A stretch of 64,000 nucleotides of DNA from Streptomyces coacervatus (GCF_029223485.1 NZ_JARHTP010000031.1:1-64000), one strand, 5' to 3'. Positions 25,644-34,172 are shown, counted from the first letter of the stretch. Notes: generated by a model from the letters alone, not told the origin. Made by a program: numbers and translations.

Positions 25644-26459
25644 ATGTGCGGACGGTATGCAGCGAGTCGTAGGCCCGAGGATCTCGCAGGAATCTTTGAG
25701 ATCGAGAAGTGGGAACCCGAGGAGACCCTGGCGCCCGACTACAACGTGGCCCCCACCAAGGAGGTCTACGCCGTCCTGGACCGCCCTCTTAAGGACGTCG
25801 ACGACCGGCGGCCGGTTCGGCAGCTGCGCAAGCTGAAGTGGGGCCTGGTGCCGTCCTGGTCGAAGACCCCGGAGGGCGGGGCCCGGATGATCAACGCCCG
25901 GGCGGAGACCGTCCATGAGAAGCCGTCGTACCGGCGGGCCTTCTCCTCACGCCGCTGCATCATCCCCGCCGACGGCTACTACGAGTGGGTCACCGGCAAG
26001 GGCGAGCGGGACCTGGAGGTCGAGGGGAAGAAGAAGCGGCCCCGCAAGCAGCCGTACTTCGTGCTGCCCGCCGACGGGTCGGTCTTCGCGATGGCCGGGC
26101 TGTACGAGTTCTGGCGGGACAAGACGCTGCCGGACGACCATCCACAGGCCTGGTGGGTGACCTGCTCCGTCATCACGACGGAGGCCGAGACGACCCCGCT
26201 CGCCGTGGCGCCCGCCGAGGGACCGCACGCACTCGCCGAGATCCACCCCCGGATGCCGCTGATGCTGACGCCCGACCGCTGGGACGCCTGGCTGGACCCG
26301 TCGCGCACCGACCCCGAGGACCTGCGGTCGCTGCTGGCGGCGCCGCCCGCCGGGCTGATGCGTGCCTACCCCGTGTCCACCGCCGTCAGCAACGTCCGCA
26401 ACAACGGGCCGGAGCTGCTGAAGGAACTCGAGGGCCCCGAAGAGGGCACACTTTTCTGA
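25644..26459 (+). CDS. SRAP/HMCES-type abasic-site peptidase (YedK family)
   Basis: The 271-residue protein begins MCGRYA, and the catalytic Cys2 must be N-terminal after Met removal, which fixes the start at ATG 25644. Other conserved parts are INARAET (Asn), CIIPADGYYEW (Glu) and IHPRMPLML (His). SRAP proteins form a thiazolidine link with abasic sites in single-stranded DNA and shield them during repair. It overlaps nothing and is followed one base later by an alpha/beta hydrolase start, so the two are co-translated. The divergent neighbour is the M50 protease. Confidence 0.9.
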   Translation: MCGRYAASRRPEDLAGIFEIEKWEPEETLAPDYNVAPTKEVYAVLDRPLKDVDDRRPVRQLRKLKWGLVPSWSKTPEGGARMINARAETVHEKPSYRRAFSSRRCIIPADGYYEWVTGKGERDLEVEGKKKRPRKQPYFVLPADGSVFAMAGLYEFWRDKTLPDDHPQAWWVTCSVITTEAETTPLAVAPAEGPHALAEIHPRMPLMLTPDRWDAWLDPSRTDPEDLRSLLAAPPAGLMRAYPVSTAVSNVRNNGPELLKELEGPEEGTLF

Positions 26460-26460
26460 T

Positions 26461-27105
26461 GTGACAGATCTGACAGAAGCGACACAGAACATCGAGACGG
26501 GTGCCGGGCCCGCGCGCATCACCTGGTTCCGGGCCGGGCAGCCGCGGCTCGTCCTCGCCCTCAGCCATGGCGCCGGCGGCGGCATCGAGGCACGGGACCT
26601 GCAGGCCCTCGCCCGGGTCCTGCCGGGACACGGAGTGACCGTCGCCCTCGTCGAGCAGCCCTGGCGGGTGGCCGGGAAGAAGCTGGCGCCCGCTCCGAAG
26701 ACGCTCGACCTCGGGTGGCGGGGGATCTGGCCGGCGCTCGCCGCGCCCGGGCTGCCGGTGATCTCGGGCGGCCGCAGCGCAGGCGCCCGGGTCGCCTGCC
26801 GTACGGCCGTCGAACTCGGTGCCCGTGCCGTCCTCGCCCTCAGCTTCCCGCTCCACCCGCCGGGCAGGCCCGAGAAGTCACGCGCCGAGGAGCTGCTCAA
26901 GTCCGGGGTGCCCACCCTCGTCGTACAGGGCGGGAACGACCCGTTCGGGAAGCCGGAGGAGTTCCCCGACGGGGCGTACGAGCTGGTCGAGGTGGAGTTC
27001 GGCGATCACGGCTTCGCCGTGCCGAAGCGGGCGGACATCACCCAGGAGGAAGCCGTGGCGATCATCACGGGCGCGGTCGTGGAGTGGGCCGAGTCACTGG
27101 GGTGA
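26461..27105 (+). CDS. alpha/beta hydrolase (KANL3/Tex30-type)
   Basis: The 214-residue alpha/beta hydrolase has SHGAGGG (oxyanion loop, near residue 35), the nucleophile elbow GGRSAGARVA with Ser near 106, GGNDPFG with Asp near 160 and GDHGF with His near 180. The triad is complete and the family (KANL3/Tex30-like) is of unknown substrate. The GTG start lies one base past the stop of the SRAP gene, which indicates translational coupling. A SigR-type promoter follows right after its stop. Confidence 0.82.
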   Translation: MTDLTEATQNIETGAGPARITWFRAGQPRLVLALSHGAGGGIEARDLQALARVLPGHGVTVALVEQPWRVAGKKLAPAPKTLDLGWRGIWPALAAPGLPVISGGRSAGARVACRTAVELGARAVLALSFPLHPPGRPEKSRAEELLKSGVPTLVVQGGNDPFGKPEEFPDGAYELVEVEFGDHGFAVPKRADITQEEAVAIITGAVVEWAESLG

Positions 27106-27112
27106 ACGCTCG

Positions 27113-27138
27113 GGAATGCAGCGGACCGGCCCTCTGTT
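27113..27138 (+). promoter_or_regulatory. SigR-dependent autoregulatory promoter (sigRp2-like)
   Basis: GGAAT (27113-27117) is followed by exactly 18 bases and GTT (27136-27138). That is the SigR consensus GGAAT-N18-GTT, placed about 60 bases upstream of the long sigR start. Confidence 0.9.
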
Positions 27139-27198
27139 GAGGCGGACAGAAGTGCTGAACCACCAGCACCGATCGTCGTAGGAGAGGAAGTCCGCCGC

Positions 27199-28047
27199 AT
27201 GGGTTCGACCATCTGCCCGAGCCGCAGCAGCCGCACTGACCTGGACTGGACGGTGCTGACTGCGGGCAAGACCACCCCTATTCGAGGGGCGGCGGGGACG
27301 GGTCGTCGTCTATCCTCCGATTCTGGCGACACCGGTTTCGGTGCTGCCCGCAATCTTGAGGAGGTGGGTCCGGTCACTGGGATCGACGCAGGGACCGACA
27401 ACGGCCAGGCGGAGCTGCCCGAGGGCCAGGGCATCAGCGCGGAGACGACCGCGGAGCGCACTGCGCGCTTCGAGCGGGACGCGCTCGAATTCCTCGACCA
27501 GATGTACTCGGCCGCGCTGCGTATGACACGCAACCCGGCCGATGCGGAAGACCTGGTGCAGGAGACGTACGCCAAGGCGTACGCGTCCTTCCACCAGTTC
27601 CGCGAAGGCACCAATCTCAAGGCGTGGCTGTACCGCATCCTCACCAACACCTTCATCAACTCGTACCGCAAGAAGCAGCGCGAACCCCAGCGCTCCGCGG
27701 CCGAGGAGATCGAGGACTGGCAGCTCGCCCGCGCCGAGTCGCACATGTCGACCGGTCTGCGCTCCGCGGAGTCGCAGGCGCTCGACCACCTGCCCGACTC
27801 GGACGTGAAGGAAGCACTCCAGGCGATCCCCGAGGAATTCCGCATCGCGGTCTACCTCGCTGACGTAGAAGGCTTTGCGTACAAGGAGATCGCGGACATC
27901 ATGGGGACACCCATCGGTACGGTGATGTCCCGGCTGCACCGGGGCCGCCGTCAACTGCGCGGAATGCTCGAGGACTACGCCCGTGAGCGCGGACTGGTCC
28001 CGGCCGGCGCCGGAGAGTCGAACGAAGCGAAAGGCTCGGGCTCATGA
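27199..28047 (+). CDS. sigR: ECF sigma factor SigR, with extended isoform
   Basis: This is the thiol-oxidative-stress sigma factor. Region 2 (FLDQMYSAALRMTRNPADAEDLVQ) and region 4 (AIPEEFRIAVYLADVEGFAYKEI, then GTVMSRLHRGRRQLRG) are typical of the SigR/SigH(Mtb) ECF group. Two starts are supported. ATG 27199 (AGGAGAGGAAG upstream) gives 282 residues; GTG 27364 (GAGGAG adjacent) gives 227, the standard SigR length. The extension is exactly 55 residues, as described for the unstable SigR' of S. coelicolor, which is made from the SigR-dependent promoter. The rsrA start overlaps the stop (ATGA). Coordinates given are for the long form. Confidence 0.93.
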   Translation: MGSTICPSRSSRTDLDWTVLTAGKTTPIRGAAGTGRRLSSDSGDTGFGAARNLEEVGPVTGIDAGTDNGQAELPEGQGISAETTAERTARFERDALEFLDQMYSAALRMTRNPADAEDLVQETYAKAYASFHQFREGTNLKAWLYRILTNTFINSYRKKQREPQRSAAEEIEDWQLARAESHMSTGLRSAESQALDHLPDSDVKEALQAIPEEFRIAVYLADVEGFAYKEIADIMGTPIGTVMSRLHRGRRQLRGMLEDYARERGLVPAGAGESNEAKGSGS

Positions 28048-28355
28048 GCTGCGGAGAGCCGCACGAGACGGACTGCAGTGAGGTCCTCGACCATCTCTAC
28101 GAGTTCCTCGACAGCGAGATGCCGGACGTCGACCGCGACAAGTTCAAGCAGCACTTCACGGAGTGCTCGCCGTGCCTGGAGAAGTACGGCCTGGAGCAGG
28201 CCGTGAAGAAGCTGGTCAAGCGGTGCTGCGGACATGACGACGTACCGACCGACCTGCGCGCCAAGGTCCTGGGGCGGCTCGACCTGATCCGCTCCGGACA
28301 GGCCGTCCCCGATCACGACATCACCGCGTCGCCCGTGACGCCGCAGGAGCCCTGA
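28044..28355 (+). CDS. rsrA: redox-sensitive zinc anti-sigma factor RsrA
   Basis: The 103-residue ZAS-family anti-sigma factor has the zinc-binding and redox residues C11, H37, C41 and C44 (HFTECSPC), plus C3 and C61/C62. In S. coelicolor reduced RsrA holds SigR. Oxidation forms a disulfide, releases zinc and frees SigR. The ATG overlaps the sigR stop by 4 bases, so the two are made together. A hairpin 4 bases after its stop (28359-28381) likely ends the transcript. Confidence 0.94.
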   Translation: MSCGEPHETDCSEVLDHLYEFLDSEMPDVDRDKFKQHFTECSPCLEKYGLEQAVKKLVKRCCGHDDVPTDLRAKVLGRLDLIRSGQAVPDHDITASPVTPQEP

Positions 28356-28358
28356 ACT

Positions 28359-28381
28359 CCCGCTCGCGGCCCGCGAACGGG
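28359..28381 (+). terminator. putative terminator after rsrA
   Basis: Inverted repeat CCCG + TCGCG / CGCGA + CGGG with one internal mismatch and a 3-base loop, starting 4 bases after the rsrA stop. Confidence 0.6.
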
Positions 28382-28485
28382 CTGTCGTCACTCGAACGTG
28401 CTAATCCGCGGTTCATAAGCCCGCGGACTGCCCCCGACCCGCCCTAGTCTCCTCACCCGGAGCAGGTTCGGCCGGGAGGGGCGTG

Positions 28486-29796
28486 ATGGAGGCGGTTCCG
28501 GCACGGGCACGCGCGTACGTCGCCTGTACGGTCCTCTGCGCCCTGTTCTGTCTGCTGCCACTGCCCGCCGTGCCGACGTCCTGGCGGGCGGTCGCACTGC
28601 TCGCCGTGCTGTACGCCGGCTGCGAGCAGGCCGCGGCCCGTTGGCGCTTTGCCGGAACGTTCTACCCCGTACTGCTCGCGGGTGCCTTTCTGCTGCCGCC
28701 GCCCGCCGCCGCCCTGGTCGGGCTGCCGGGGGCGCTGCTCTCCCGGGTCGACCAGCGGCCGCGCCGGCTGAGGCGGAGCTGGCGGGCCGCGCAGCTGGTC
28801 CTCGGCGTATGGGCCGCGGGCCGGGTGCACTGGGCGCTGGGCGGGCGGGACGCGGTCGCCGGGTCCGACTTCCCGTATGCGCTGGTGCCCGCGGGCGCCG
28901 CGGTACTGGCGTTCTGCCTGGTGCTGACCGCCCTGGACGGCGGGATCCGCGCACTGGCCGAGCGGGTGCCGGTACGGCGGGCCTGGCGGGGGCTGTTCGT
29001 CAGGTCCCTGGCGCCGGTGGTGGTGCACGGGCTCGCCGGGCTGATGATGGCCGTCCTGTGGCGCAGCCCGTACGGGCCCGTCGCCGCGCTGCTCGTGCTG
29101 CTGCCGATGTGCGTGTCCTGGTGGGTGTTCACGCAGTACCACCGGGAGCGCGCCGCCCACCAGGCGACGATCCGGGCGCTGGTGCAGGCCGTCGACATCA
29201 AGGACGAGTACACCCGCGGCCACAGCGAACGGGTCGGCCAGGCCTCGATGATGATCGCCCGTGAACTCGGCATGGACGACGAACGCGTCGAGGTCCTGCG
29301 GTTCGCCGGGATCCTGCACGACGTGGGCAAACTCGGCGTCCCCACACGGCTGTTGAGGAAGGACGGGCCGCTGACTCCCGAGGAGCGGCGGGTCATCGAG
29401 CTGCATCCCGAGTACGGCCACGAGATGGTGCGCGGAATCGGCTTTCTGGGCGAGGCCCGGGCCGCCGTACTCCACCATCACGAGCGGCTGGACGGGAGCG
29501 GGTACCCGTACGGGCTGAGAGGAAGTCAGATCCCTCAGGCGGCACGGGTGGTGGCCGTCGCGGACGCCTTCGACGCCATGACGTCCACGCGGTGCTACCG
29601 GCGGGCCCGGCCCGTCCCCCTCGCCCTGGAGGAGCTGGAGCGGTGCGCGGGGGCGCAGTTCGACCCGCAGATGGTCGCGGCACTGGTGCAGGCGCTCGAC
29701 CGGTGCGGCTGGCATCCGGCGGTCACGGCGGAGGAGCAGCCGCACATTCCCGCGCCGGCCGTGCCGGTCGCAGGCCGGCCGGGAGTCGGCTCATGA
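28486..29796 (+). CDS. membrane HD-GYP domain phosphodiesterase
   Basis: The 436-residue protein has about six to seven hydrophobic segments in residues 1-220, then an HD-GYP domain (230-410). All key motifs are present: HSERV near 245, HDVGKLG near 276, HPEYG, then HHERLDGSGYP near 330. HD-GYP proteins hydrolyse cyclic di-GMP or related dinucleotides. The membrane part has no recognisable sensor. The ATG at 28486 has the right spacing to GGGAGG; a GTG three bases earlier is possible. The next gene starts inside its stop codon (ATGA), giving a translationally coupled pair. It is just downstream of sigR-rsrA but separated from it by a hairpin. Confidence 0.88.
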   Translation: MEAVPARARAYVACTVLCALFCLLPLPAVPTSWRAVALLAVLYAGCEQAAARWRFAGTFYPVLLAGAFLLPPPAAALVGLPGALLSRVDQRPRRLRRSWRAAQLVLGVWAAGRVHWALGGRDAVAGSDFPYALVPAGAAVLAFCLVLTALDGGIRALAERVPVRRAWRGLFVRSLAPVVVHGLAGLMMAVLWRSPYGPVAALLVLLPMCVSWWVFTQYHRERAAHQATIRALVQAVDIKDEYTRGHSERVGQASMMIARELGMDDERVEVLRFAGILHDVGKLGVPTRLLRKDGPLTPEERRVIELHPEYGHEMVRGIGFLGEARAAVLHHHERLDGSGYPYGLRGSQIPQAARVVAVADAFDAMTSTRCYRRARPVPLALEELERCAGAQFDPQMVAALVQALDRCGWHPAVTAEEQPHIPAPAVPVAGRPGVGS

Positions 29797-31034
29797 GCGC
29801 CCGGCCACCACTGACGCTCCTCATCCATGTCTGTGCCGCCGTCCTCGCCGCCGTCTCCCTCGCCGTCACCCACCGCACCGGCCTGGTGGAGCGCCCCACC
29901 GCCCTCGCCTTCGGACTGCTCGTCACCGTCGGCGAGCTCACCCGCTGGACCGGCGCCCGGGTCAGGGAGGCCGCGCCGCTCGGGGCCGCCGGGGCGATGT
30001 CGTACGCACTGCTCGGCGAGGACGCCGGTCGGCCCACCCACCACGGCGTCACCCAGGTCGTCGCCGTAGTCCTCGCCGCCGCGCTCATCGGCAGCGTGCC
30101 GCACATCGCCCGCGGACGGGGACCCGTGCTCGACCACCTCGCGCGCCGTGTGCTCACCGTCGGATTCGCCGCCGTCTGCTTCCAACCCCTGTACAACCGG
30201 GGGGCGTTCGGCGAATGGCGCGGTCCCGCGTACGCCCTGCTCCTGCTGGCCCTGCTCGCCCTCACCGCGCTGTGCGACGCCGTGCTCGCCGCCGCGCTCG
30301 CCCACTCCCGCACCCGATGGCCCTTCGGCCCGCTGCTGCGGGACGAACTGCACGCCCTCCTCGGCATCGGCTCGGCCGTGTGCGCCACGGGCGCGGTGAT
30401 GGCGCTCGCGGTCGCCGTCGTCGGGCTGTGGGCGCTGCCCGTGTTCTCGCTGCCGCTGCTGCTGACCCAGCTGTCCTTCCGCCGGTACGCCGCCGTGCGG
30501 ACCACCTACCGGCAGACCATCACCTCCCTCGCCCGCGCCACCGAGATCGCCGGATACACCCCCACCGGGCACGCCCGCCGGGTGGCGGCCCTCAGCCGTG
30601 CCGTCGGACGGGACCTCGGGCTCACCCGGCCCGAGCTGACCGTGCTGGAGTACGCCGCCCTCATGCACGACATCGGCCAGCTGAGCCTGGTCGACCCGGT
30701 GCCGGCCGGCGCCACCGCCGTACTGCCCGCGGCCGAGCAGCGCCGGATCGCCCTGCTCGGCGGCGCCGTCGTACGCCAGACCGGGGTCGACTCGGCAGTC
30801 GCCGTGGTCGTCGAGCGGCAGGCCGACCCCTACCGGGAGCAGCCCCTGGCAGCCCGGATCGTGCGGGCCGTCAACGCGTACGAGGAGAAGTCACGCGACG
30901 CCGGGCCCGGCGGACCCCTGACCGCGCTGGAGGAGCTGCGGCTCGCCACCGCCGGGGACTATGCGCCCGAGGTGGTGGAATCGCTGGCCCGGGTCCTTGC
31001 ACGGGACTGTCTGACCCTGCCCGCGGCTGGGTAA
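29793..31034 (+). CDS. membrane HD-domain protein with degenerate GYP
   Basis: The 413-residue protein has the same plan as its neighbour: several membrane helices to about residue 235, then an HD domain. It keeps HARRVAALS near 259 and MHDIGQLS near 290. It lacks the HHE...GYP motif, and where the second half should be it reads RQADPYREQPL. It is therefore likely catalytically impaired or of different specificity. The ATG overlaps the upstream stop by 4 bases (ATGA). Inference: the two proteins may form a heterodimer in which this one regulates the active HD-GYP subunit. Confidence 0.82.
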   Translation: MSARPPLTLLIHVCAAVLAAVSLAVTHRTGLVERPTALAFGLLVTVGELTRWTGARVREAAPLGAAGAMSYALLGEDAGRPTHHGVTQVVAVVLAAALIGSVPHIARGRGPVLDHLARRVLTVGFAAVCFQPLYNRGAFGEWRGPAYALLLLALLALTALCDAVLAAALAHSRTRWPFGPLLRDELHALLGIGSAVCATGAVMALAVAVVGLWALPVFSLPLLLTQLSFRRYAAVRTTYRQTITSLARATEIAGYTPTGHARRVAALSRAVGRDLGLTRPELTVLEYAALMHDIGQLSLVDPVPAGATAVLPAAEQRRIALLGGAVVRQTGVDSAVAVVVERQADPYREQPLAARIVRAVNAYEEKSRDAGPGGPLTALEELRLATAGDYAPEVVESLARVLARDCLTLPAAG

Positions 31035-31142
31035 CCCATGGGTAATGAGCGCCCTTCCAGCCGTACGTGGTTGGATGCGAATGAGAGGGTGTCCGGGGGC
31101 GGTACTAGCCAGCCCACTCCACGGAACTGGCAGGCGGGAATC

Positions 31143-32123
31143 GTGAGGATCTTCGGCAAGGGACGGCACCGGCCCTCCGCCTCCTGGCGGCAGGCCACAG
31201 ATCGCGCCTTCACGCTGATCGGCGACGGCCGGTACGAGGACGCGGGCGCGCTGCTGACACGTGCCGCGGACCTGGAGCCCTGGCTGTCCGAGTCCTGGTT
31301 CAACCTCGCCCTGCTGCACAAGTTCCGGCACGACTGGGAGCAGGCGCGGGCGGCCGGACTGCGCGCCGTCGCCCTGCTCGACCGGGAGACCGGGGCGCCC
31401 GACTGGTGGAACGTCGGCATCGCGGCCACCGCCCTGCAGGACTGGCCGCTGGCCCGGCGCGCCTGGCAGGCGTACGGGCTGCGGGTGCCGGGTGCCGCCG
31501 CGGCGAACGGGGAGCCCGTCGGGATGGAGCTCGGCAGCGCGGCCGTACGGCTGTCGCCCGAGGGCGAGGCCGAGGTGGTGTGGGGGCGGCGGCTGGACCC
31601 CGCCCGCATCGAGGTGCTGTCCATTCCGCTGCCGTCCTCCGGGCGGCGCTGGGGCGAGGTCGTGCTGCACGACGGGGTGCCGCACGGGGAGCGGAGCACT
31701 GCGGCCGGGCACTCCTACCCGGTCTTCGACGAGATCGAGCTGTGGGCGCCGTCGCCGGTGCCGACGTGGGTGGTGCTGTTGGAGGCCGCCACGGAGGCGG
31801 ACCGAGATGCCTTGGAGCAGCTGGCTGCGGATGCGGGCTTTGCAGCGGAGGACTGGTCGTCTTCGGTGCGGCTGCTGTGTCGGATGTGTTCCGAGTCGCG
31901 GATGCCGTCGGATGAGGGTGACGGGGAGCATCTTGACCCCCATGACCACAGTGAACCCGGTCATCCTGGACCGCTGGGGCATCGGACCGATGGGCAGTTG
32001 TGGGTGCCCGAGCGGGAGTGTGGCGTGGCCGCGCCTGCTTCGCTGGTCAAGGGGCTGTTGGACGGCTGGGTTGCCGACAGCCCGGATTCTCGTGACTGGC
32101 GGGATCTTGAAGAGGTGTGCTGA
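31143..32123 (+). CDS. TPR-like protein with Cys/His-rich C terminus
   Basis: The protein has 326 residues from GTG 31143 (GGCGGGA upstream); ATG 31038 would add 35 residues without conserved features. TPR-like helices are visible early (DRAFTLIGDGRYEDAGALL, ESWFNLALLHKFRHDWEQAR). The C-terminal third has a CRMC pair, a His-rich HDHSEPGHPGPLGH stretch and ERECG, suggesting a metal site. There is no membrane span or signal peptide. The function is unknown. Followed by a copy of the dispersed repeat and then def. Confidence 0.65.
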   Translation: MRIFGKGRHRPSASWRQATDRAFTLIGDGRYEDAGALLTRAADLEPWLSESWFNLALLHKFRHDWEQARAAGLRAVALLDRETGAPDWWNVGIAATALQDWPLARRAWQAYGLRVPGAAAANGEPVGMELGSAAVRLSPEGEAEVVWGRRLDPARIEVLSIPLPSSGRRWGEVVLHDGVPHGERSTAAGHSYPVFDEIELWAPSPVPTWVVLLEAATEADRDALEQLAADAGFAAEDWSSSVRLLCRMCSESRMPSDEGDGEHLDPHDHSEPGHPGPLGHRTDGQLWVPERECGVAAPASLVKGLLDGWVADSPDSRDWRDLEEVC

Positions 32124-32133
32124 CGGCTTTCGG

Positions 32134-32187
32134 CTGCGGGCTCGTCGTGGCTGGTCGCGCAGTTCCCCGCGCCCCTAAAAGGGGCGC
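32134..32187 (+). repeat. dispersed intergenic repeat, copy C
   Basis: Core GGCTGGTCGCGCAGTTCCCC and GCGCCCC, closed by AAAAGGGGCGC that pairs with GCGCCCC. It lies 10 bases after the TPR gene stop. Confidence 0.7.
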
Positions 32188-32244
32188 TTCCCCGTACCCT
32201 GTATCCGCAGCGAACCCCGGTTTTTGAGGAAGGCATACGTCGGC

Positions 32245-32895
32245 ATGGCGCAGCAGGACACCGAAAAGCAGCACGCGGGCGTGGGTCCCGTGGACGACGA
32301 GGGCTTCGTCATCGACACCGAGGAGACCGAGGAGCGGGAGAACGCCTGGCGGGCGGCCGGCACCTCGCGGCCCATCACGGTCGTCGGGAACCCGGTGCTG
32401 CACAAGGAGTGCAAGGACGTCACGGAGTTCGGCGAGGAGCTGCAGCAGCTGGTCGCGGACATGTTCGCCTCGCAGCGCACCGCCGAGGGTGTGGGTCTGG
32501 CCGCCAACCAGATCGGCGTCGACCTGAAGGTCTTCGTCTACGACTGCGGCGACGACGAGGGCGCCCGGCACGTCGGTGTCGTCTGCAACCCCAAGCTGGT
32601 CGACCTGCCCGCCGAGAAGCGGCGGCTGGACGACAGCAACGAGGGCTGCCTGTCCGTGCCCACCGCCTATGCGCCGCTCGCCCGTCCCGACTATGCCGAG
32701 GTGACCGGGCAGGACGAGAAGGGCAACCCGATCAAGGTCCGCGGCACCGGCTACTTCGCCCGCTGTCTGCAGCACGAGACCGACCACCTGTACGGCTACC
32801 TCTACATCGACCGCCTGTCGAAGCGCGAGCGCAAGGACGCGCTGCGGCAGATGGCCGAGAACGAGCCCCGCTACCCCGTCGTCGCGAACGACTGA
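32245..32895 (+). CDS. def: peptide deformylase
   Basis: The 216-residue enzyme removes the N-formyl group from nascent chains. All three motifs are present: GVGLAANQIG (about residue 90), EGCLSVP (about 133, metal Cys) and QHETDHLYG (about 175, HExxH). The N-terminal 40 residues are acidic and specific to actinobacterial long forms. The ATG at 32245 was chosen over TTG 32224. Its 3' end overlaps the convergent GlxA-type gene by 25 bases. Many Streptomyces have several def copies; this is the only one in the window. Confidence 0.93.
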   Translation: MAQQDTEKQHAGVGPVDDEGFVIDTEETEERENAWRAAGTSRPITVVGNPVLHKECKDVTEFGEELQQLVADMFASQRTAEGVGLAANQIGVDLKVFVYDCGDDEGARHVGVVCNPKLVDLPAEKRRLDDSNEGCLSVPTAYAPLARPDYAEVTGQDEKGNPIKVRGTGYFARCLQHETDHLYGYLYIDRLSKRERKDALRQMAENEPRYPVVAND

Positions 32896-33863
32896 GGCAG
32901 CTCAAGGTCGTCCGGCCCACGGAACGTGCGCCGGTAGGCGTTCGGGGTGGTCCCCACCACCCGTAGGAAGTGATGGCGCAGCGCGGCCGCGGTGCCGAAG
33001 CCCGTTCGGCCCGCGATCGCGTCCACCGTCTCGTCCGTCCCCTCCAGCAACTGCTGGGCCAGCAGCACGCGTTGGCGCAGGATCCAGCGGTAGGGGGTGG
33101 TGCCCGTCTCCTGCTGGAAGCGGCGGGCGAAGGTGCGCGGCGACATATGCGCACGGTCGGCGAGCTGGTCGACCGTGACCTCCTCGTCGAGGTGCCGCTC
33201 CATCCACACCAGCACCTCGGCGACCGTGTCGGCGCCCGAACGGGGCAGCGGGCGCTCGATGTACTGGGCCTGCCCGCCGTCCCGGTGCGGCGGCACCACC
33301 ATCCGCCGGGCGATCTTGTTGGCGACCTCGGGGCCCTGCTCCTTGCGCACGATGTGCAGACAGGCGTCGATGCCGGCAGCGGTGCCCGCGGAGGTGATCA
33401 CCGGGTCCTCGTCGACGTACAGGACATCGGGCTCGACCTTCAGCCTCGGGTACGCCTGCGCCAGCTCCTCCGCGTGGTGCCAGTGCACGGCGCAGCGCCG
33501 GTCGTCGAGGAGTCCGGCCGCGGCGAGCACGAAGACGCCGGAGCAGACGCTGAGCACCCGGGCGCCCCGGTCGACGGCGCTCCGCAGCGCCTGGAGCAGC
33601 TCGGGCGGGAACTCCCGCGTCTCGAAGCAGGCCCCTGCCGGTACGGCGATGAGGTCGGCCTCCTCCAGCCGCTCCAGGCCGTGCTCGACCTGCATGGAGA
33701 AGCCCGCGCGCGTGCCCAGCACGGGCCCCTCGGCCGAGGCGACCGCGAAGTCGTACACGGGCAGTCCGTCGTCGCTGCGGTCGGTGCCGAACACCTCGCA
33801 GACGACGGCCAGTTCGAAGGGGTTCACGCCGTCCAGCACGACGGCGGCGACGTTCTGCAGCAT
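32871..33863 (-). CDS. GlxA-family transcriptional regulator (DJ-1/PfpI + AraC)
   Basis: The 330-residue protein combines a DJ-1/PfpI-like N-terminal domain (residues 1-190, VLDGVNPFELAVVCEVFG) with an AraC-type DNA-binding domain. The latter has two helix-turn-helices (TVDQLADRAHMSPRTFARRF and VDAIAGRTGFGTAAALRHHF). The elbow region holds SVCSGVFVLAAAGLLD with the Cys expected for DJ-1-like proteins. Such regulators often activate amino-acid or quaternary-amine catabolism. No catabolic target is adjacent. ATG 33863 was chosen. It converges with and overlaps def. Confidence 0.85.
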   Translation of the reverse strand: MLQNVAAVVLDGVNPFELAVVCEVFGTDRSDDGLPVYDFAVASAEGPVLGTRAGFSMQVEHGLERLEEADLIAVPAGACFETREFPPELLQALRSAVDRGARVLSVCSGVFVLAAAGLLDDRRCAVHWHHAEELAQAYPRLKVEPDVLYVDEDPVITSAGTAAGIDACLHIVRKEQGPEVANKIARRMVVPPHRDGGQAQYIERPLPRSGADTVAEVLVWMERHLDEEVTVDQLADRAHMSPRTFARRFQQETGTTPYRWILRQRVLLAQQLLEGTDETVDAIAGRTGFGTAAALRHHFLRVVGTTPNAYRRTFRGPDDLELPQSFATTG

Positions 33864-33947
33864 GCCTCCAGTGTGCCTCACCATTGGCAGCAATTCGAGG
33901 GTCTACGGCAGTCCTGCCACTGTTTGTAAGGAGCTATCGGCGCGACA

Positions 33948-34172
33948 GTGGTGTCCATGGATACGGCACACATCGAAGGACTGATCGGAATGCTGACCGT
34001 TCTCGGAATCCTGATCCTGCTGGTTCTCCCGTCGGCGATCGGCATTGCGCACGACCGCCGTGTCGACCGCCGGATCCGCGAGGCCGAGCAGGCTCGACGG
34101 GAGACCGAGGGCTCCCGTCCGCCAAGGACACGGCAGCGCTACTTCACCACCACGGTGACCCACCACTCCTGA
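33948..34172 (+). CDS. small membrane protein (74 aa)
   Basis: The 74-residue protein (71 if it starts at ATG 33957) has one hydrophobic helix (LIGMLTVLGILILLVLPSAIG) and a basic cytoplasmic tail (HDRRVDRRIREAEQARR). The first GTG at 33948 is nearest to AAGGAG, at 14 bases; spacing is long and the true start is unsure. The 3' end overlaps the convergent lipoprotein gene by 34 bases. The intergenic space to the GlxA gene holds no clear operator. Function unknown. Confidence 0.6.
   Translation: MVSMDTAHIEGLIGMLTVLGILILLVLPSAIGIAHDRRVDRRIREAEQARRETEGSRPPRTRQRYFTTTVTHHS

Noticed and set aside
27281..27316. Second internal sigR promoter (TATCCT at 27311)
   Set aside because: A -10-like hexamer is present but no -35 at proper spacing; not listed as a feature.
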